This document shows, piece after piece, positions 7,968 to 16,914 of a DNA stretch of 64,000 nt. The notes below the pieces were generated by a model, which was given only the letters and a program-made list of their open reading frames with translations, was not told where the DNA came from and ran no database searches. This stretch comes from Anaerolineae bacterium (GTDB lineage Bacteria; Chloroflexota; Anaerolineae; J036; Brachytrichaceae). The position numbers were made by a program, and so were the translations under genes. Location: positions 1-64,000 of the forward strand of contig CANJQH010000006.1 in the NCBI GenBank assembly GCA_947476335.1. Reading direction: 5' to 3'. Every line of letters starts with the position of its first letter. Position 1 is the stretch's first letter.

Positions 7968-8774
7968 ATGGCATCACAGGCTGAATCGATTTACACGACT
8001 ACGCTCCGCAGCGCGCTCTCACAGCGTGCTGCGGTTTTCGTTGTTCCCGCGCTCCTGCTGTTCGCCTGGCATCTGACGACCGAAGTCACCGGCCTCTTCC
8101 GGCCGAACCAGCTGCCGCCACCGCTGCAAGTCGTACGCACAGCAGGTGAGCTGCTCTCCGACGGCGATCTGTTCAAACACGTCGGTGCCAGCGCGCTGCG
8201 CGTGCTGCTCGGCTTTACCATCGGCGCCGGGGCCGCTCTGATCATCGGCACGATCGTCGGCATGTGGCGCAACGCCGAACGCGCACTCGACCCGACGCTG
8301 CAGGCAATTCGCAGCATTCCGTCGCTGGCGTGGGTGCCTTTCCTGCTGCTGTGGCTCGGCATCGACGAAGCGCCCAAACTTACGCTGATCGCCATCGGCG
8401 CATTTTTTCCCGTTTATCTCAACCTCGTCACTGGCATTCGCCAGGCCGACCGCAAGCTGATTGAAGTCGGTGTGATCTTCGGATTTTCGCGCAGCGAAAC
8501 AATCCACCGCATCGTGCTGCCGGCGGCGCTGCCCTATCTGCTGGCCGGTCTGCGCATCGGCCTCGGCCAGGGATGGCTCTTTCTCGTCGCCGCTGAGCTG
8601 ATCGCCAGCACGCGCGGCCTCGGCTTCATGCTCATCGACGGACAGAACAGCGCACGACCAGATGTCATGCTGGTAAGCATTCTGCTGCTCGCCGCGCTCG
8701 GAAAATTCAGTGATGGGCTGCTGCGCCTCGTCGAACACCGCACGCTGCACTGGACTGACGGATATAAATCATGA
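7968..8774 (+). CDS. ABC transporter permease, SsuC/TauC type
   Basis: A 268-residue inner-membrane permease of the sulfonate/nitrate/taurine importer family (BPD_transp_1 fold), with about six hydrophobic segments. The ATPase-coupling loop is seen as GVIFGFSRSETIHRIVLPAA followed by LPYLLAGLRIGLGQGW. The start lies 6 bases after the receptor stop, and the TGA overlaps the ATG of the ATPase gene, so the three genes form one operon. Substrate specificity cannot be read from the permease; sulfonate is inferred from the downstream MetY. Confidence 0.88.
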   Translation: MASQAESIYTTTLRSALSQRAAVFVVPALLLFAWHLTTEVTGLFRPNQLPPPLQVVRTAGELLSDGDLFKHVGASALRVLLGFTIGAGAALIIGTIVGMWRNAERALDPTLQAIRSIPSLAWVPFLLLWLGIDEAPKLTLIAIGAFFPVYLNLVTGIRQADRKLIEVGVIFGFSRSETIHRIVLPAALPYLLAGLRIGLGQGWLFLVAAELIASTRGLGFMLIDGQNSARPDVMLVSILLLAALGKFSDGLLRLVEHRTLHWTDGYKS

Positions 8775-9550
8775 GCAGCCGCATCCGCATCCTCGCCGTC
8801 TCGAAGCGCTTCGCAGGCGAACCCGTGCTGACGAACATTTCTCTCGACATCGCACCCGGCGAAGTCGTCACACTAATCGGCCCGAGCGGCTGCGGCAAGA
8901 GCACGCTGCTGCGCCTGCTGGCCGGCCTCGAAGACGGCCACGAAGGCAAGCTGCTCATCGATGGTGTGCCAGCCGCATCCGCGCGCAACTTGCTCGGCAT
9001 GATGTTCCAGGAACCGCGCCTGATGCCGTGGCTGAACGTGCGCGACAATGCGCTCTTCGGTGTGCACCCCGCAGCGCGCGCCGCCGCTGCCGCACGCGCG
9101 CACGAATTGCTCGAACTCGTCGGCCTCGGCGGCGCAGCGGCACAGCTTCCAAAACAACTCTCCGGCGGAATGGCGCAGCGCGCCGCACTTGCGCGCGCAC
9201 TCATCACCGAACCAACGGCACTGCTGCTCGACGAACCATTCAGCGCCGTCGACGCCATCACACGGCTGCAGCTGCAAGACCTGCTGCTCGACACGTGGCA
9301 ACGTACGAAGCTCACCATGTTGCTCGTCACGCACGACCTCGACGAAGCGCTCGCGCTCAGTGATCGCATCATCGTGCTCAGTGGCCGGCCAGCGATCATC
9401 AGCGACGTCATCGACGTGCACCTGCCTCGCCCGCGCGAGCGCAACTCGCTCGATTTTCTACGCCTGCGCGCACGCCTCTTCGAGGCGCTGCACATCGCCA
9501 AAGCTCAGCCCGGGCGCACTGCCGACGGCGGCACACCCTTCGGCGTCTAA
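8771..9550 (+). CDS. ABC transporter ATPase, SsuB/TauB type
   Basis: A 259-residue ATPase energising the importer. Walker A is GPSGCGKSTLLRLLAG, the Q-loop is MMFQEPRLMPWL, the signature is LSGGMAQRAALARAL, Walker B is LLLDEPFSAVD and the switch His lies in LVTHDLDEAL. The Q-E-P-R-L-M-P-W sequence is typical of nitrate/sulfonate/taurine importers. It overlaps the permease gene by 4 bases, and MetY starts 15 bases downstream. Confidence 0.92.
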   Translation: MSSRIRILAVSKRFAGEPVLTNISLDIAPGEVVTLIGPSGCGKSTLLRLLAGLEDGHEGKLLIDGVPAASARNLLGMMFQEPRLMPWLNVRDNALFGVHPAARAAAAARAHELLELVGLGGAAAQLPKQLSGGMAQRAALARALITEPTALLLDEPFSAVDAITRLQLQDLLLDTWQRTKLTMLLVTHDLDEALALSDRIIVLSGRPAIISDVIDVHLPRPRERNSLDFLRLRARLFEALHIAKAQPGRTADGGTPFGV

Positions 9551-9565
9551 ACAGAGTTTCAAAAA

Positions 9566-10933
9566 ATGTCCGACCGAAAATTTGGTTTCAATACACTTTC
9601 GCTTCACGCAGGACAACGCCCCGATCCAGCTTCCGGATCGCGCGCAATGCCCATTCATCAGACGACCAGCTACGTCTTCGAAGACAGCGAACACGCCGCC
9701 GCGCTGTTCGCGCTGCAACGCTTCGGCAATATCTACACGCGCATCATGAACCCGACCACGGCGGCGTTCGAAGAGCGCATCGCCGCGCTCGAAGGCGGCA
9801 TCGGCGCGCTTGCAGTCGCCAGTGGCCACAGCGCACAGTTCGTCACGTTCATGACGCTGCTGCAACCCGGCGACCAGATCATCGCCAGCAAATATCTCTA
9901 CGGCGGCTCGCACACACAGCTGGACATCACACTGCGCAAATGGGGCGTCGACACTGTGTTCGTTGATTCGGACGACCCGGAAAATTTCCGCCGCGCCATC
10001 ACACCACGCACACGCGCACTCTACGGTGAGACCATCGGAAATCCGAAGATCTCGATGCTCGACATCGCGGCAATTGCAAACATCGCGCACGAACACAACG
10101 TGCCGCTGATCGTCGACAGCACTTTCGCCACACCGTATCTGTGCCGCCCGATCGAACACGGTGCAGATATCGTGATTCACAGCGCAACAAAATTCATCGG
10201 CGGGCACGGCACCAGCATCGGCGGCGTCATCGTCGACAGCGGGAAATTCAACTGGGGCAACGGTAAGTTCCCAACGATGACCGAGCCAAGCCGTGCGTAC
10301 CACGACATTCGCTTCTGGGAAACTTTCGGCGACTTTGCCTGGATCATGAAAGCGCGCGTCGAAACACTGCGCGACGTCGGCCCGGCGCTCAGCCCGTTCA
10401 ACTCCTTCCAGTTCCTGCAGGGGCTTGAAACGCTCGGCGTACGCATGGCACGCCACGTATCGAACGCGCGCATCGTCGCAGCATTTCTCGCCGCACACGC
10501 AGCCGTCGAATGGGTGAACTACCCGTCGCTGCCAAACAGCCCCTATCATGCGCTGGCGCAAAAATATACGCCGGAAGGATCAGGGGCGGTATTCACCTTC
10601 GGCATCTGTGGCGGCGCCGACGCCGGCCGCGCGTTCATCGCATCGCTGCAACTGTTCAGCCACGTCGCCAACGTCGGCGACGCCAAGTCACTCGTCATTC
10701 ATCCCGCCAGCACCACGCACGCACAGCTAAGCGAAGAAGAACAGATCAGCGGCGGCATTGCGCCGAACATGATCCGCTTGTCGATCGGCCTCGAAGATGT
10801 CGACGATCTGCTGTGGGACCTCAGCCAGGCACTCGAAGCATCACAGCAGCCAGATTTGCCGGCGCGCGCGCTCAACGTGCAGCACTCGGCCATCGAAGCC
10901 ATCGCATGTGAAATTCCGGCCGTCAAACCTTAA
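9566..10933 (+). CDS. metY: O-acetylhomoserine sulfhydrylase MetY
   Basis: A PLP enzyme of the Cys/Met metabolism family, 455 residues, close to the usual MetY length of about 430. It makes homocysteine from O-acetylhomoserine and sulfide. The sequence shows GFNTLSLHAGQRPD, TTSYVFEDSEHAA, YTRIMNPT, VDSTFATPYLCRP, the PLP Lys in HSATKFIGGHG, and the SIGLEDVDDL C-terminus. The GHGTSIGG stretch and the insert after it are typical of MetY rather than cystathionine gamma-synthase. Its position at the end of the sulfonate ABC operon suggests that released sulfur feeds methionine synthesis. Confidence 0.92.
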   Translation: MSDRKFGFNTLSLHAGQRPDPASGSRAMPIHQTTSYVFEDSEHAAALFALQRFGNIYTRIMNPTTAAFEERIAALEGGIGALAVASGHSAQFVTFMTLLQPGDQIIASKYLYGGSHTQLDITLRKWGVDTVFVDSDDPENFRRAITPRTRALYGETIGNPKISMLDIAAIANIAHEHNVPLIVDSTFATPYLCRPIEHGADIVIHSATKFIGGHGTSIGGVIVDSGKFNWGNGKFPTMTEPSRAYHDIRFWETFGDFAWIMKARVETLRDVGPALSPFNSFQFLQGLETLGVRMARHVSNARIVAAFLAAHAAVEWVNYPSLPNSPYHALAQKYTPEGSGAVFTFGICGGADAGRAFIASLQLFSHVANVGDAKSLVIHPASTTHAQLSEEEQISGGIAPNMIRLSIGLEDVDDLLWDLSQALEASQQPDLPARALNVQHSAIEAIACEIPAVKP

Positions 10934-10945
10934 ATCGGGCACATC

Positions 10946-11428
10946 ATGTCTAAGCACATCACCACCGCCGGCGAACGGCTGGAAATTCTCTCGCAGTACC
11001 GCAACATTGCGATGGTCGGCTTGAGCAGCAACCAATTCCGACCAAGTCATTTCGCCGCGATTTATCTGCTGGCCGAAGGCTACAACGTCATCCCAGTGAA
11101 TCCGCGCGAAAGCGAAATCCTCGGCCGCAAATGCTATCCGTCTGTGACAGCCGCAGCGGCTGAGTGCGCGATCGAAGTTGTCGACGTATTCCGCGCATCA
11201 AAAGATGTTCCGCCGATCGCAGACGAAGCCATCACCATCGGCGCGAAGGTACTGTGGATGCAGCTCAGTGTGCGCAACGAAGCCGCGGCGCAGAAAGCCG
11301 TCGACGCCGGGCTCGACGTCGTCCAGGATCGCTGCATGAAAATCGAACACGCGCGCTTCTTTGGCGGCCTCAATCTTATCGGCCTGAATACCGGCATCGT
11401 AAGTGCACGGCCGATTCGGCGGCGCTAA
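10946..11428 (+). CDS. CoA-binding (YccU-like) protein
   Basis: A 160-residue Rossmann-fold protein of the CoA_binding family (E. coli YccU-like). The sequence shows NIAMVGLSSNQFRPSHFAA, GYNVIPVNPRESEILGRKCYPSV, VDVFRASKDVPPIADEAI, KVLWMQLSVRNEAAAQKA and the C-terminal QDRCMKIEH. The role is not firmly known. It is often near sulfur amino-acid genes, as here, 12 bases after metY. Its TAA stop is formed by the CTAAG end of the family-2 element, so the original C-terminus may have been altered by insertion. Confidence 0.85.
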   Translation: MSKHITTAGERLEILSQYRNIAMVGLSSNQFRPSHFAAIYLLAEGYNVIPVNPRESEILGRKCYPSVTAAAAECAIEVVDVFRASKDVPPIADEAITIGAKVLWMQLSVRNEAAAQKAVDAGLDVVQDRCMKIEHARFFGGLNLIGLNTGIVSARPIRRR

Positions 11429-11520
11429 GTTCCTGTCCATAAGTTTTGTCCGGCAGATTCGCCTCCCCCGCAAAGCGGGGGAGGCGAATCTGCCGCCAGA
11501 ACTTTTGGCGACTCACTTAG
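11425..11520. mobile_element. Palindromic element family 2, copy 1
   Basis: A 96-bp element beginning CTAAGTTCCTGTCC and ending GGCGACTCACTTAG. The central perfect stem CAGATTCGCCTCCCCCGC pairs with its complement around a short loop (AAAG). It supplies the stop codon of the upstream gene. A family-3 fragment directly abuts its right end. Confidence 0.88.
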
Positions 11521-11646
11521 TAGTCACAGCCAGGGTTTGTGCTGAAGGCGCGGCCCTGGCAACGGCGTGGCGCTGATATCAGGATGTTTAGTGGGGACCC
11601 GCAAGTTTTGCCTGGACGCACTACTAGCCCAGACCATCGGTCTGGG
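11521..11646 (-). repeat. Family-3 element, short inverted copy
   Basis: The reverse complement of 11521-11626 matches the left part of the copy at 35584 (TAGTAGTGCGTCCAGGCAAA onward, through AAACCCTGGCTG). It lacks the minisatellite and right half. It ends with ACTACTA at 11620-11626 and is followed by the CCCAGACCATCGGTCTGGG hairpin at 11628-11646. Confidence 0.8.
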
Positions 11647-11679
11647 TGTGCTGCCAGCGCGGCCGTCGTCGTGCGAGCG

Positions 11680-12249
11680 CTACGCAAACACAATCCGCCC
11701 ATCGCTCATATCAATGATGCGCGCCAGCGAGTGCACCGGCACATTTAACTCAGATAGCACCGAGCGGCCACCTTCAAAGGTTTTTTCAATCAGCGCACCA
11801 ATGCCGACCATCTCCGCACCCGCCGCACGCGCGATGCGCGCCAGCGCCATGATGGTCTGGCCAGTAGCGAGGAAATCATCAATGATGAGCACCTTCTCGC
11901 CGGCGCGTAAATATTCCGGCGAGGCCATCACTTCCACATCGCGCTTCTTCGTATGGGAAGGCGCCGTAGTAAGAAAAACTGTGTCCGGCATTGTGATCGG
12001 CTTGCTCTTGCGCGCATACACAATCGGAAGCTTCATCGCCACGCCCGTCATCAGCGCAGGCGCAATGCCGCTGATCTCACAAGTCAGAATTTTCGTCGCG
12101 CCGCTGTCAGCAAATAATCGTGCGAATTCTTCGCCACACGCTTGCATCAGCTGTGGGTCGACCTGATGATTGACGAATGAATCGACCTTGAGAATTCCAT
12201 GACCGAGGTTGCGGCCTTCTGCTGCGATCTTATCTTCCAGCGCTTTCAT
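11680..12249 (-). CDS. xpt: Xanthine phosphoribosyltransferase
   Basis: A cytosolic purine-salvage enzyme of 189 residues, converting xanthine plus PRPP to XMP. The sequence shows [20 protein letters not shown] and VNHQVDP at the N-terminus, characteristic of Gram-positive-type Xpt. The PRPP loop is [13 protein letters not shown], and ISGIAPALM supplies the base-side pocket. ATG at 12249 matches the family start; longer frames are not supported. It is normally paired with a purine permease and a purine riboswitch, but neither is seen here. Confidence 0.92.
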   Translation of the reverse strand: MKALEDKIAAEGRNLGHGILKVDSFVNHQVDPQLMQACGEEFARLFADSGATKILTCEISGIAPALMTGVAMKLPIVYARKSKPITMPDTVFLTTAPSHTKKRDVEVMASPEYLRAGEKVLIIDDFLATGQTIMALARIARAAGAEMVGIGALIEKTFEGGRSVLSELNVPVHSLARIIDMSDGRIVFA

Positions 12250-12334
12250 AGTGAACAGAATTATGCGCGATCTCAATTCGGTGGGGTGCATTCGCCAAAA
12301 GGGGCAAACTTTCGACCGCCGGCGAAATCATGCA

Positions 12335-12430
12335 CGGGCCAACGAGGCTCATGTCTCCGCGCAGCACATTCCACAACTGCGGCAGCTCATCGAGGCTGTA
12401 ATGCCGCAGCCAATGCCCACAGCGCGTGAT
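12335..12430 (-). pseudogene. Fragment of a bacterial sugar transferase (EPS priming enzyme)
   Basis: The reading frame contains [19 protein letters not shown] followed by RGDMSLVGP, the near-C-terminal signature of polyprenyl-phosphate hexose-1-phosphate transferases. The catalytic membrane region upstream and the PRP continuation downstream are missing. About 32 residues survive between xpt and a lipoprotein gene. It is a decayed remnant. Confidence 0.75.
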
Positions 12431-12491
12431 GCTCCACGATCGTAGATTGTTAGTCGCAGCATCCCCGCGCATCCCGCATGGGGGAGGGAAT

Positions 12492-13298
12492 TCACTTGCA
12501 GCGCCCACTCACTGGCCAATGCTGCAACACCGCTGCACCCTCAGGATCACCACCGCCGGTGAGCTGCACAACGGCCGCAGGCGCAGCATCATCCCCAAGA
12601 TAAAACAGCGGTACATCATCGCGATTCCAGTTCTGCAGTGAACGCACGCCATAAAGCACGTTTGAATGCGGCGCGCGCGCGCGCGTATCTGCATCCGATG
12701 CGAGCAGCCATTCCGCATTGTTTATGACCATAATGCGGTCATCGCCCAGCCCACGCACAATGTCGATCATTCGCACAGCCACGGCACGGCGACGCGCATC
12801 CGGTGCCGTCAGTTCATCATGGAACGGATCAATCCACACGCCATCATACGCACGCAGTGCCGGCACAGCGAGGCGCAGAAAATCTTCAGCATCGTCAGCC
12901 TGCTTGTCCAGCTTCGCAGACGGGTCATTGCGCCAGCTCAGGATTAGCACAATACCCAGTGCATCCGCCTTCTTCGCCAGCGGCAGCAGCTTCAGCGGCA
13001 CGTACGTCGGTGTGAACTCTGCATCGACTACCGCCACGCGCACCACGCCAGCGCCGGCGCGCACTGCATCTTCGAGCACGCGATCAGGCGACTGGCCGGC
13101 GCGCTCCATGCCAAGGATCGACGGCAGATCCGGACCCCGCAATATCAGCGCAGCACCTGCTTCATTCACCAGCTGCGCACCACGAGTCGACAAACGACAC
13201 GCATTTATCGCAACAGGCATCGACGACTGCGCAGAAGATCCACACGCACTCAGCACAGCTCCGACCAGCAACAGCACAATACGATTTCGCCAACCCAT
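12492..13298 (-). CDS. GH5-like exported lipoprotein
   Basis: A 268-residue lipoprotein (signal helix [10 protein letters not shown], lipobox LSAC) with a TIM-barrel glycosidase-like pattern: an N-terminal strand with [14 protein letters not shown], then [32 protein letters not shown] and [11 protein letters not shown]. In GH5 enzymes the position of DPFHDEL usually holds the acid/base in an N-E-P motif, so activity is uncertain. It is shorter than typical GH5 and ends next to the sugar-transferase remnant, so it may be truncated. ATG at 13298 follows a GAGG site; the frame upstream runs through the family-2 element. Confidence 0.55.
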   Translation of the reverse strand: MGWRNRIVLLLVGAVLSACGSSAQSSMPVAINACRLSTRGAQLVNEAGAALILRGPDLPSILGMERAGQSPDRVLEDAVRAGAGVVRVAVVDAEFTPTYVPLKLLPLAKKADALGIVLILSWRNDPSAKLDKQADDAEDFLRLAVPALRAYDGVWIDPFHDELTAPDARRRAVAVRMIDIVRGLGDDRIMVINNAEWLLASDADTRARAPHSNVLYGVRSLQNWNRDDVPLFYLGDDAAPAAVVQLTGGGDPEGAAVLQHWPVSGRCK

Positions 13299-13321
13299 TT
13301 GTTTTTCCTCTTTAACAGCTG

Positions 13322-13417
13322 CTAAGTTCCTGTCCATCAGTTTTGTCCGGCAGATTCGCCTCCCCCGCTTTGCGGGGGAGGCGAATCTGCCGCCAGAACT
13401 TTTGGCGACTCACTTAG
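13322..13417. mobile_element. Palindromic element family 2, copy 2
   Basis: A 96-bp element, CTAAGTTCC...CACTTAG, with the same 18-bp stem as copy 1 and a TTTG loop. The flanks show a direct repeat AGCTGCTA (13317-13324 and 13416-13423) that overlaps the element ends, so the true target duplication is ambiguous. Confidence 0.85.
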
Positions 13418-13420
13418 CTG

Positions 13421-13804
13421 CTACCCATGACCCAGATCGCGCAGCGCAGCATCGCGTACACGCTGCGCCAGCCGATGCACATCCGGCTCATCCTGCACAC
13501 CGAGCGCAGCCTCAAGGCCCATCGGTAAATTCAACCCGCTCAGCACTTCCACATTCGCACATTGCGCAGCCATGCGCATGGCGATGTTGTACGGCGTCCC
13601 AAAACGCAGGTCACACAGCACCAGCACCGCCCCTTCGTTGCAACGCCGCACAAACGCGTCGAGGCGCGCAGCAAATTCGACCGGCTCGACGCCTGGAAGC
13701 AGCCCAAACGCCTCGACATGCGGCTGTCGGCCAGCGATGCCTTCGATCGTCTGCAACAACGCTTCCGCCAGCCGGCCATGCGACGCAAATACGAGCGTAA
13801 TCAC
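13421..13804 (-). CDS. PTS EIIA-Man-type domain protein
   Basis: A 127-residue stand-alone EIIA domain of the mannose/fructose/sorbose family (also DhaM N-terminus), a phosphoryl carrier phosphorylated on a His. The sequence shows LVFASHGRLAEALLQTIEGI with the active His near residue 9, GLLPGVEPVEF, and VLVLCDLRFGTPYNIAMRMA where the family has D-L-x-G-G-T-P. A GTG at 13804 is the likely start; the longer frame crosses a MITE. No IIB, IIC or Dha kinase is nearby, so it may be regulatory. Confidence 0.7.
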   Translation of the reverse strand: MITLVFASHGRLAEALLQTIEGIAGRQPHVEAFGLLPGVEPVEFAARLDAFVRRCNEGAVLVLCDLRFGTPYNIAMRMAAQCANVEVLSGLNLPMGLEAALGVQDEPDVHRLAQRVRDAALRDLGHG

Positions 13805-13849
13805 GCGCCGATCATACGCGAGGCTTTCTTTACTTATTTTGTATATTTT

Positions 13850-14020
13850 GTAACAACTCGGGCCATCCGATTTTCTATCGCGAAACACGCTATTCTTTTT
13901 CTCTTCTCTCTTCCGCTTTTCTCTACCGCTTTCCCGCAGGAGCAAGAAAACAAGCAAGAAAACAAGCAAGAAATAGCATGTTTCGCGATAGAAAAAAATG
14001 AGCCGGCCGGAATAGTTTCG
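13850..14020. mobile_element. MITE family 1, degenerate copy 4
   Basis: Ends resemble GTAACAACTCGGGCC and GGCCGGAATAGTTTC. The outer stem GCGAAACACGCTATT still pairs with AATAGCATGTTTCGC, but the centre is expanded by pyrimidine- and purine-rich repeats, including tandem AACAAGCAAGAA. No target duplication is visible. Confidence 0.7.
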
Positions 14021-14122
14021 CCAAGACTTTTCCACACAATCTTCACAATCTTCGAGCAACTTGCACCAGATAAAAAAACTCCTGTGATATAAATCCGCTT
14101 CAACATTCCCGTAGAATGTGCT

Positions 14123-14149
14123 GAATCGGTACACGCTGTGCACCGATTC
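14123..14149. promoter_or_regulatory. Leader hairpin before SH3-domain exoprotein
   Basis: GAATCGGT-A-CAC and GTG-C-ACCGATTC pair around a GCT loop with a single A/C mismatch, 17 bases before the start codon region. It may be an operator dyad or an mRNA leader hairpin. The upstream AT-rich stretch GATATAAAT at about 14090-14098 could be a -10, but no matching -35 is spaced correctly. Confidence 0.35.
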
Positions 14150-14166
14150 ACACACCCAATTGAAAA

Positions 14167-15297
14167 ATGTCTCACTCCATGAAAAACACATTTCAACGCA
14201 GCATTCGTGTTGCAGTCGTAGCTGGTATCACCGCAGGCGTCATCCTGCAGGCCGGCGCTACTGCCAGCGCACAAGCTCCCGCCCCGGTGCTCTACGGCCC
14301 CGGACTCAACCTGCTGACCAACCCCGGTCACGAACACCCCGGCGCATATTTCGGCGGCCGCGGTGAAATCAACGTGACATGGGACTGGGTTCCCTTCTGG
14401 GAAGAATCCCCGGCCGGCACAGACCCGCGCGATCAGTTCTATCGCACGCCCGAGTTCCGCCCTCCCTTCAAACGCGATTACCCGGAGCGCATCCACAGCG
14501 GTGGTGGCGCAGATCGCTGGTTCAACTACTTCGCATTGAACAAGAAGGCCGGCGTCATGCAGTACGTCGCCGGTGTGCCATACGGCGCGCCGATCCGCTT
14601 CACCTCATGGCTGCAGCTGTGGTCGAGCAACGACAACAACCACCCCGCCCTCAGCACCAATGACGGCAACCTGCTCGTGCGTGTCTGCATCGACCAGGAC
14701 GGCGGCCCGCGCGACATGACAGATCCTGAGCTGAAGTGCTCAGACTGGGCGCAGCCGTACGATAAGTACGCGCAGATCACCGTCGACGCCGTGGCCAAAA
14801 ACAACGTCGTCAACGTCATCATCTGGAGCACTGCTTCGATTCCCGTCGAGCACAACGACATCTACGCAGACGACAGCTGCTTCGAAGTGCTGAACGCCGC
14901 CGCTGATAAGGGCATCTGCAACGGCGCTGGCTTCATCGCCACCGGCTGGGGTGTGCAGCCGCTGCCCGCCAACTATGCCGCGATTAAGTCGCAGGCCGCC
15001 TCCGTCACCGCACCCGCTGCGCCGACAGCCGCTGCCAAGCCCGGCGTTCCCGCCGCCCCCGCCGGTGACAAACCCGCGCTGGCCGTGAACTCGAAGGGCA
15101 AACTGAACCTGCGCGCAACGCCCGCAGCCAGCGGCGCAGTCGTCGGCAACGTTTCACGCGGCGATGTGCTGGAAGTCGTCGGTCGCACCGAAGACAACAA
15201 CTGGTTCCAGGTGAATTACAACGGCGCCACCGCCTGGGTCATGAGCAAGCTCGTGCTGCCGAACGCCGCAGCCAAAGCTGCACCCGTAGCTCCGTAA
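14167..15297 (+). CDS. Secreted protein with C-terminal SH3b domain
   Basis: A 376-residue exported protein. The signal peptide ends near ATASAQA. The mature N-terminal domain of about 230 residues looks like a beta-sandwich carbohydrate-binding-type module (NLLTNPGHEHPGAYFGG, DNGN-type strands, DDSCFEVL). An Ala/Pro-rich linker follows, then a bacterial SH3 domain (KLNLRATPAASGAVVGNVSRG ... WFQVNYNGATAWVMSKLV). Proteins of this plan are usually cell-surface or wall-associated. The start could be ATG 14167 or 14179. The precise ligand is unknown. Confidence 0.7.
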   Translation: MSHSMKNTFQRSIRVAVVAGITAGVILQAGATASAQAPAPVLYGPGLNLLTNPGHEHPGAYFGGRGEINVTWDWVPFWEESPAGTDPRDQFYRTPEFRPPFKRDYPERIHSGGGADRWFNYFALNKKAGVMQYVAGVPYGAPIRFTSWLQLWSSNDNNHPALSTNDGNLLVRVCIDQDGGPRDMTDPELKCSDWAQPYDKYAQITVDAVAKNNVVNVIIWSTASIPVEHNDIYADDSCFEVLNAAADKGICNGAGFIATGWGVQPLPANYAAIKSQAASVTAPAAPTAAAKPGVPAAPAGDKPALAVNSKGKLNLRATPAASGAVVGNVSRGDVLEVVGRTEDNNWFQVNYNGATAWVMSKLVLPNAAAKAAPVAP

Positions 15298-15311
15298 AGA
15301 GTGCAGGGGAA

Positions 15312-15351
15312 GAGCAGAGAGTAGAGAGTGAATGCTCTCTACTCTCTGCTC
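15312..15351. terminator. 17-bp perfect intergenic hairpin
   Basis: GAGCAGAGAGTAGAGAG (15312-15328) is perfectly complementary to 15335-15351 around a TGAATG loop. It lies between the SH3-protein stop and the peptidase start. No T-tract follows, so it is not a classical intrinsic terminator. It resembles the many GAGAGT/ACTCTC low-complexity spacers elsewhere in this window. Confidence 0.4.
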
Positions 15352-15369
15352 CCTTACAATCCCTCCGGC

Positions 15370-16893
15370 ATGATCCCTCCGATCGTCCGGACACTCCTGA
15401 CCCTTACGCTTCTGCTGGGTGCCTGCACTCGTATTGGCACTTCGGGCAACCCGATTCAATCGCCCGACGTAACGGTTGCCTCAAACACCGCCGCACAGTC
15501 CGGCTCATCCGCTGCACTCAATCCGCGAAATCAGCTGAATCAGCTCGATGCGCAGCCGGAACACACACTCTATTCGCTCAACGCAGCGCTCGATTACGCC
15601 AGCGGCATCATCACCGCACAGGAGCGCATCGATTTCGTCAACCCCGCCGCGCAGCCGCTCGATGAAATCAAGTTCAACGTACCGCCGGCCCGCCGCGCCG
15701 GTGCTGTGGAATTTCGCGACGCGCGCATCCAGGGTTCCGACAAGCCGCTTGAATTCACGCTCAACAACGCCGTGCTCACAGTGCGCCTCCCCAATGTGCT
15801 GCCAGCGAATGGCGCCATCGCACTCAGCTTCGACTTCACCGTGCACATCCCACTGCAGGAGACGATCTCCGGCATTGGCGGCGACGACACCTCGCGCGGC
15901 CCGCTTAGCCTCACCGCCGGCCACTGGTACGTCATGCTCGCACCCTATCGCAACGGCGACTGGGATACGCCCGCCTATGTAGCCATCGGTGACCCCTACA
16001 CATCAGAGCTGGCCGACTACGAAGTCACCATCCTCGCCCCAGCAGATGTCACTATCGCCGGCGCCGGCGACGAAAGCCACGACGGCCGTCTGTGGAATTA
16101 TTCGTTGAAAAAAGCGCGTGTATTCGCCTTCGCTGCCAGCGATTCCTATGCCGTGGAGAATCTTGAACAAGGCGGCATAACCTACGTGCACTATGGTTAC
16201 CCGCAACACCGCCAGCACGCCAGCAATGTGCTGTTCACCGCCGCACGCGCCGTCGAACTATTCACAAAACTTTATGGACCCTATCCATACAAAACATTGC
16301 GCATCGTCGAAACCGGCCGCCAACAAGGCCAGGAATACAGCGGCATGGTCGGCATCGGCTCGATCATCTACAACGGCTACCCCGGCCGCGGCAGCCGCCA
16401 CGACCTCATCGCTACCGTAGTACACGAAATTTCACATCAGTGGTGGTTCAACGTCGTCGGCAGCGATCAGATCCGCACACCATGGCTCGACGAATCCTTC
16501 GCACGCATGAGCGAACTGCGCTTCTACCAGGAGTTCTATGACAAAGACAGCGACTGGTGGTTCACGCATTACATCCTCAGCCGCAACCCCACCGGCTCCA
16601 TCGATCTGTCGCTGGCCGAATATGGCGACTCATCGACTTACATCTCGGCGGTGTATCAGCGTGGCCTGCTCTTTCTCAACGAAGTGCGCAAAAAACTTGG
16701 CCGCCAGCGCTTCGACGAAATGCTGCGCGATTACTACACCAGCCAGGAATACTCGATCACCAGCGAAGACGCATTTTTCGCCGCCCTCGCCCGCCACAGC
16801 AACGAAGATTTTCGCCCGCTCGTGCGCGACTATTTCGCCAAACCCGTCACACTCCCCTGCACCATCAGCGCAAACGCATCCGGCTGCCGGTGA
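15370..16893 (+). CDS. M1-family zinc metallopeptidase lipoprotein
   Basis: A 507-residue exported peptidase of the gluzincin M1 family. The lipobox LLGAC is at residues 15-19. The sequence shows an N-terminal beta-saddle domain, a YSGMVGIGS element equivalent to the substrate-binding GAMEN loop, the zinc motif HEISHQWW and the downstream ligand Glu in WLDESFA. The C-terminal helical domain ends with a two-Cys tail (LPCTISANASGCR). Start ATG 15370 places the lipobox correctly; the upstream frame lies in the hairpin. It is convergent with nothing and is followed 21 bases later by a small binding-protein-like gene. Confidence 0.88.
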   Translation: MIPPIVRTLLTLTLLLGACTRIGTSGNPIQSPDVTVASNTAAQSGSSAALNPRNQLNQLDAQPEHTLYSLNAALDYASGIITAQERIDFVNPAAQPLDEIKFNVPPARRAGAVEFRDARIQGSDKPLEFTLNNAVLTVRLPNVLPANGAIALSFDFTVHIPLQETISGIGGDDTSRGPLSLTAGHWYVMLAPYRNGDWDTPAYVAIGDPYTSELADYEVTILAPADVTIAGAGDESHDGRLWNYSLKKARVFAFAASDSYAVENLEQGGITYVHYGYPQHRQHASNVLFTAARAVELFTKLYGPYPYKTLRIVETGRQQGQEYSGMVGIGSIIYNGYPGRGSRHDLIATVVHEISHQWWFNVVGSDQIRTPWLDESFARMSELRFYQEFYDKDSDWWFTHYILSRNPTGSIDLSLAEYGDSSTYISAVYQRGLLFLNEVRKKLGRQRFDEMLRDYYTSQEYSITSEDAFFAALARHSNEDFRPLVRDYFAKPVTLPCTISANASGCR

Positions 16894-16914
16894 ACACCGC
16901 GTATCATCACGACC

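Noticed and set aside
13317..13423. AGCTGCTA as an 8-bp target duplication of family 2
   Set aside because: The repeat overlaps the CTAAG/CTTAG ends conserved in all four copies and is not seen at the other three, so it may be chance.
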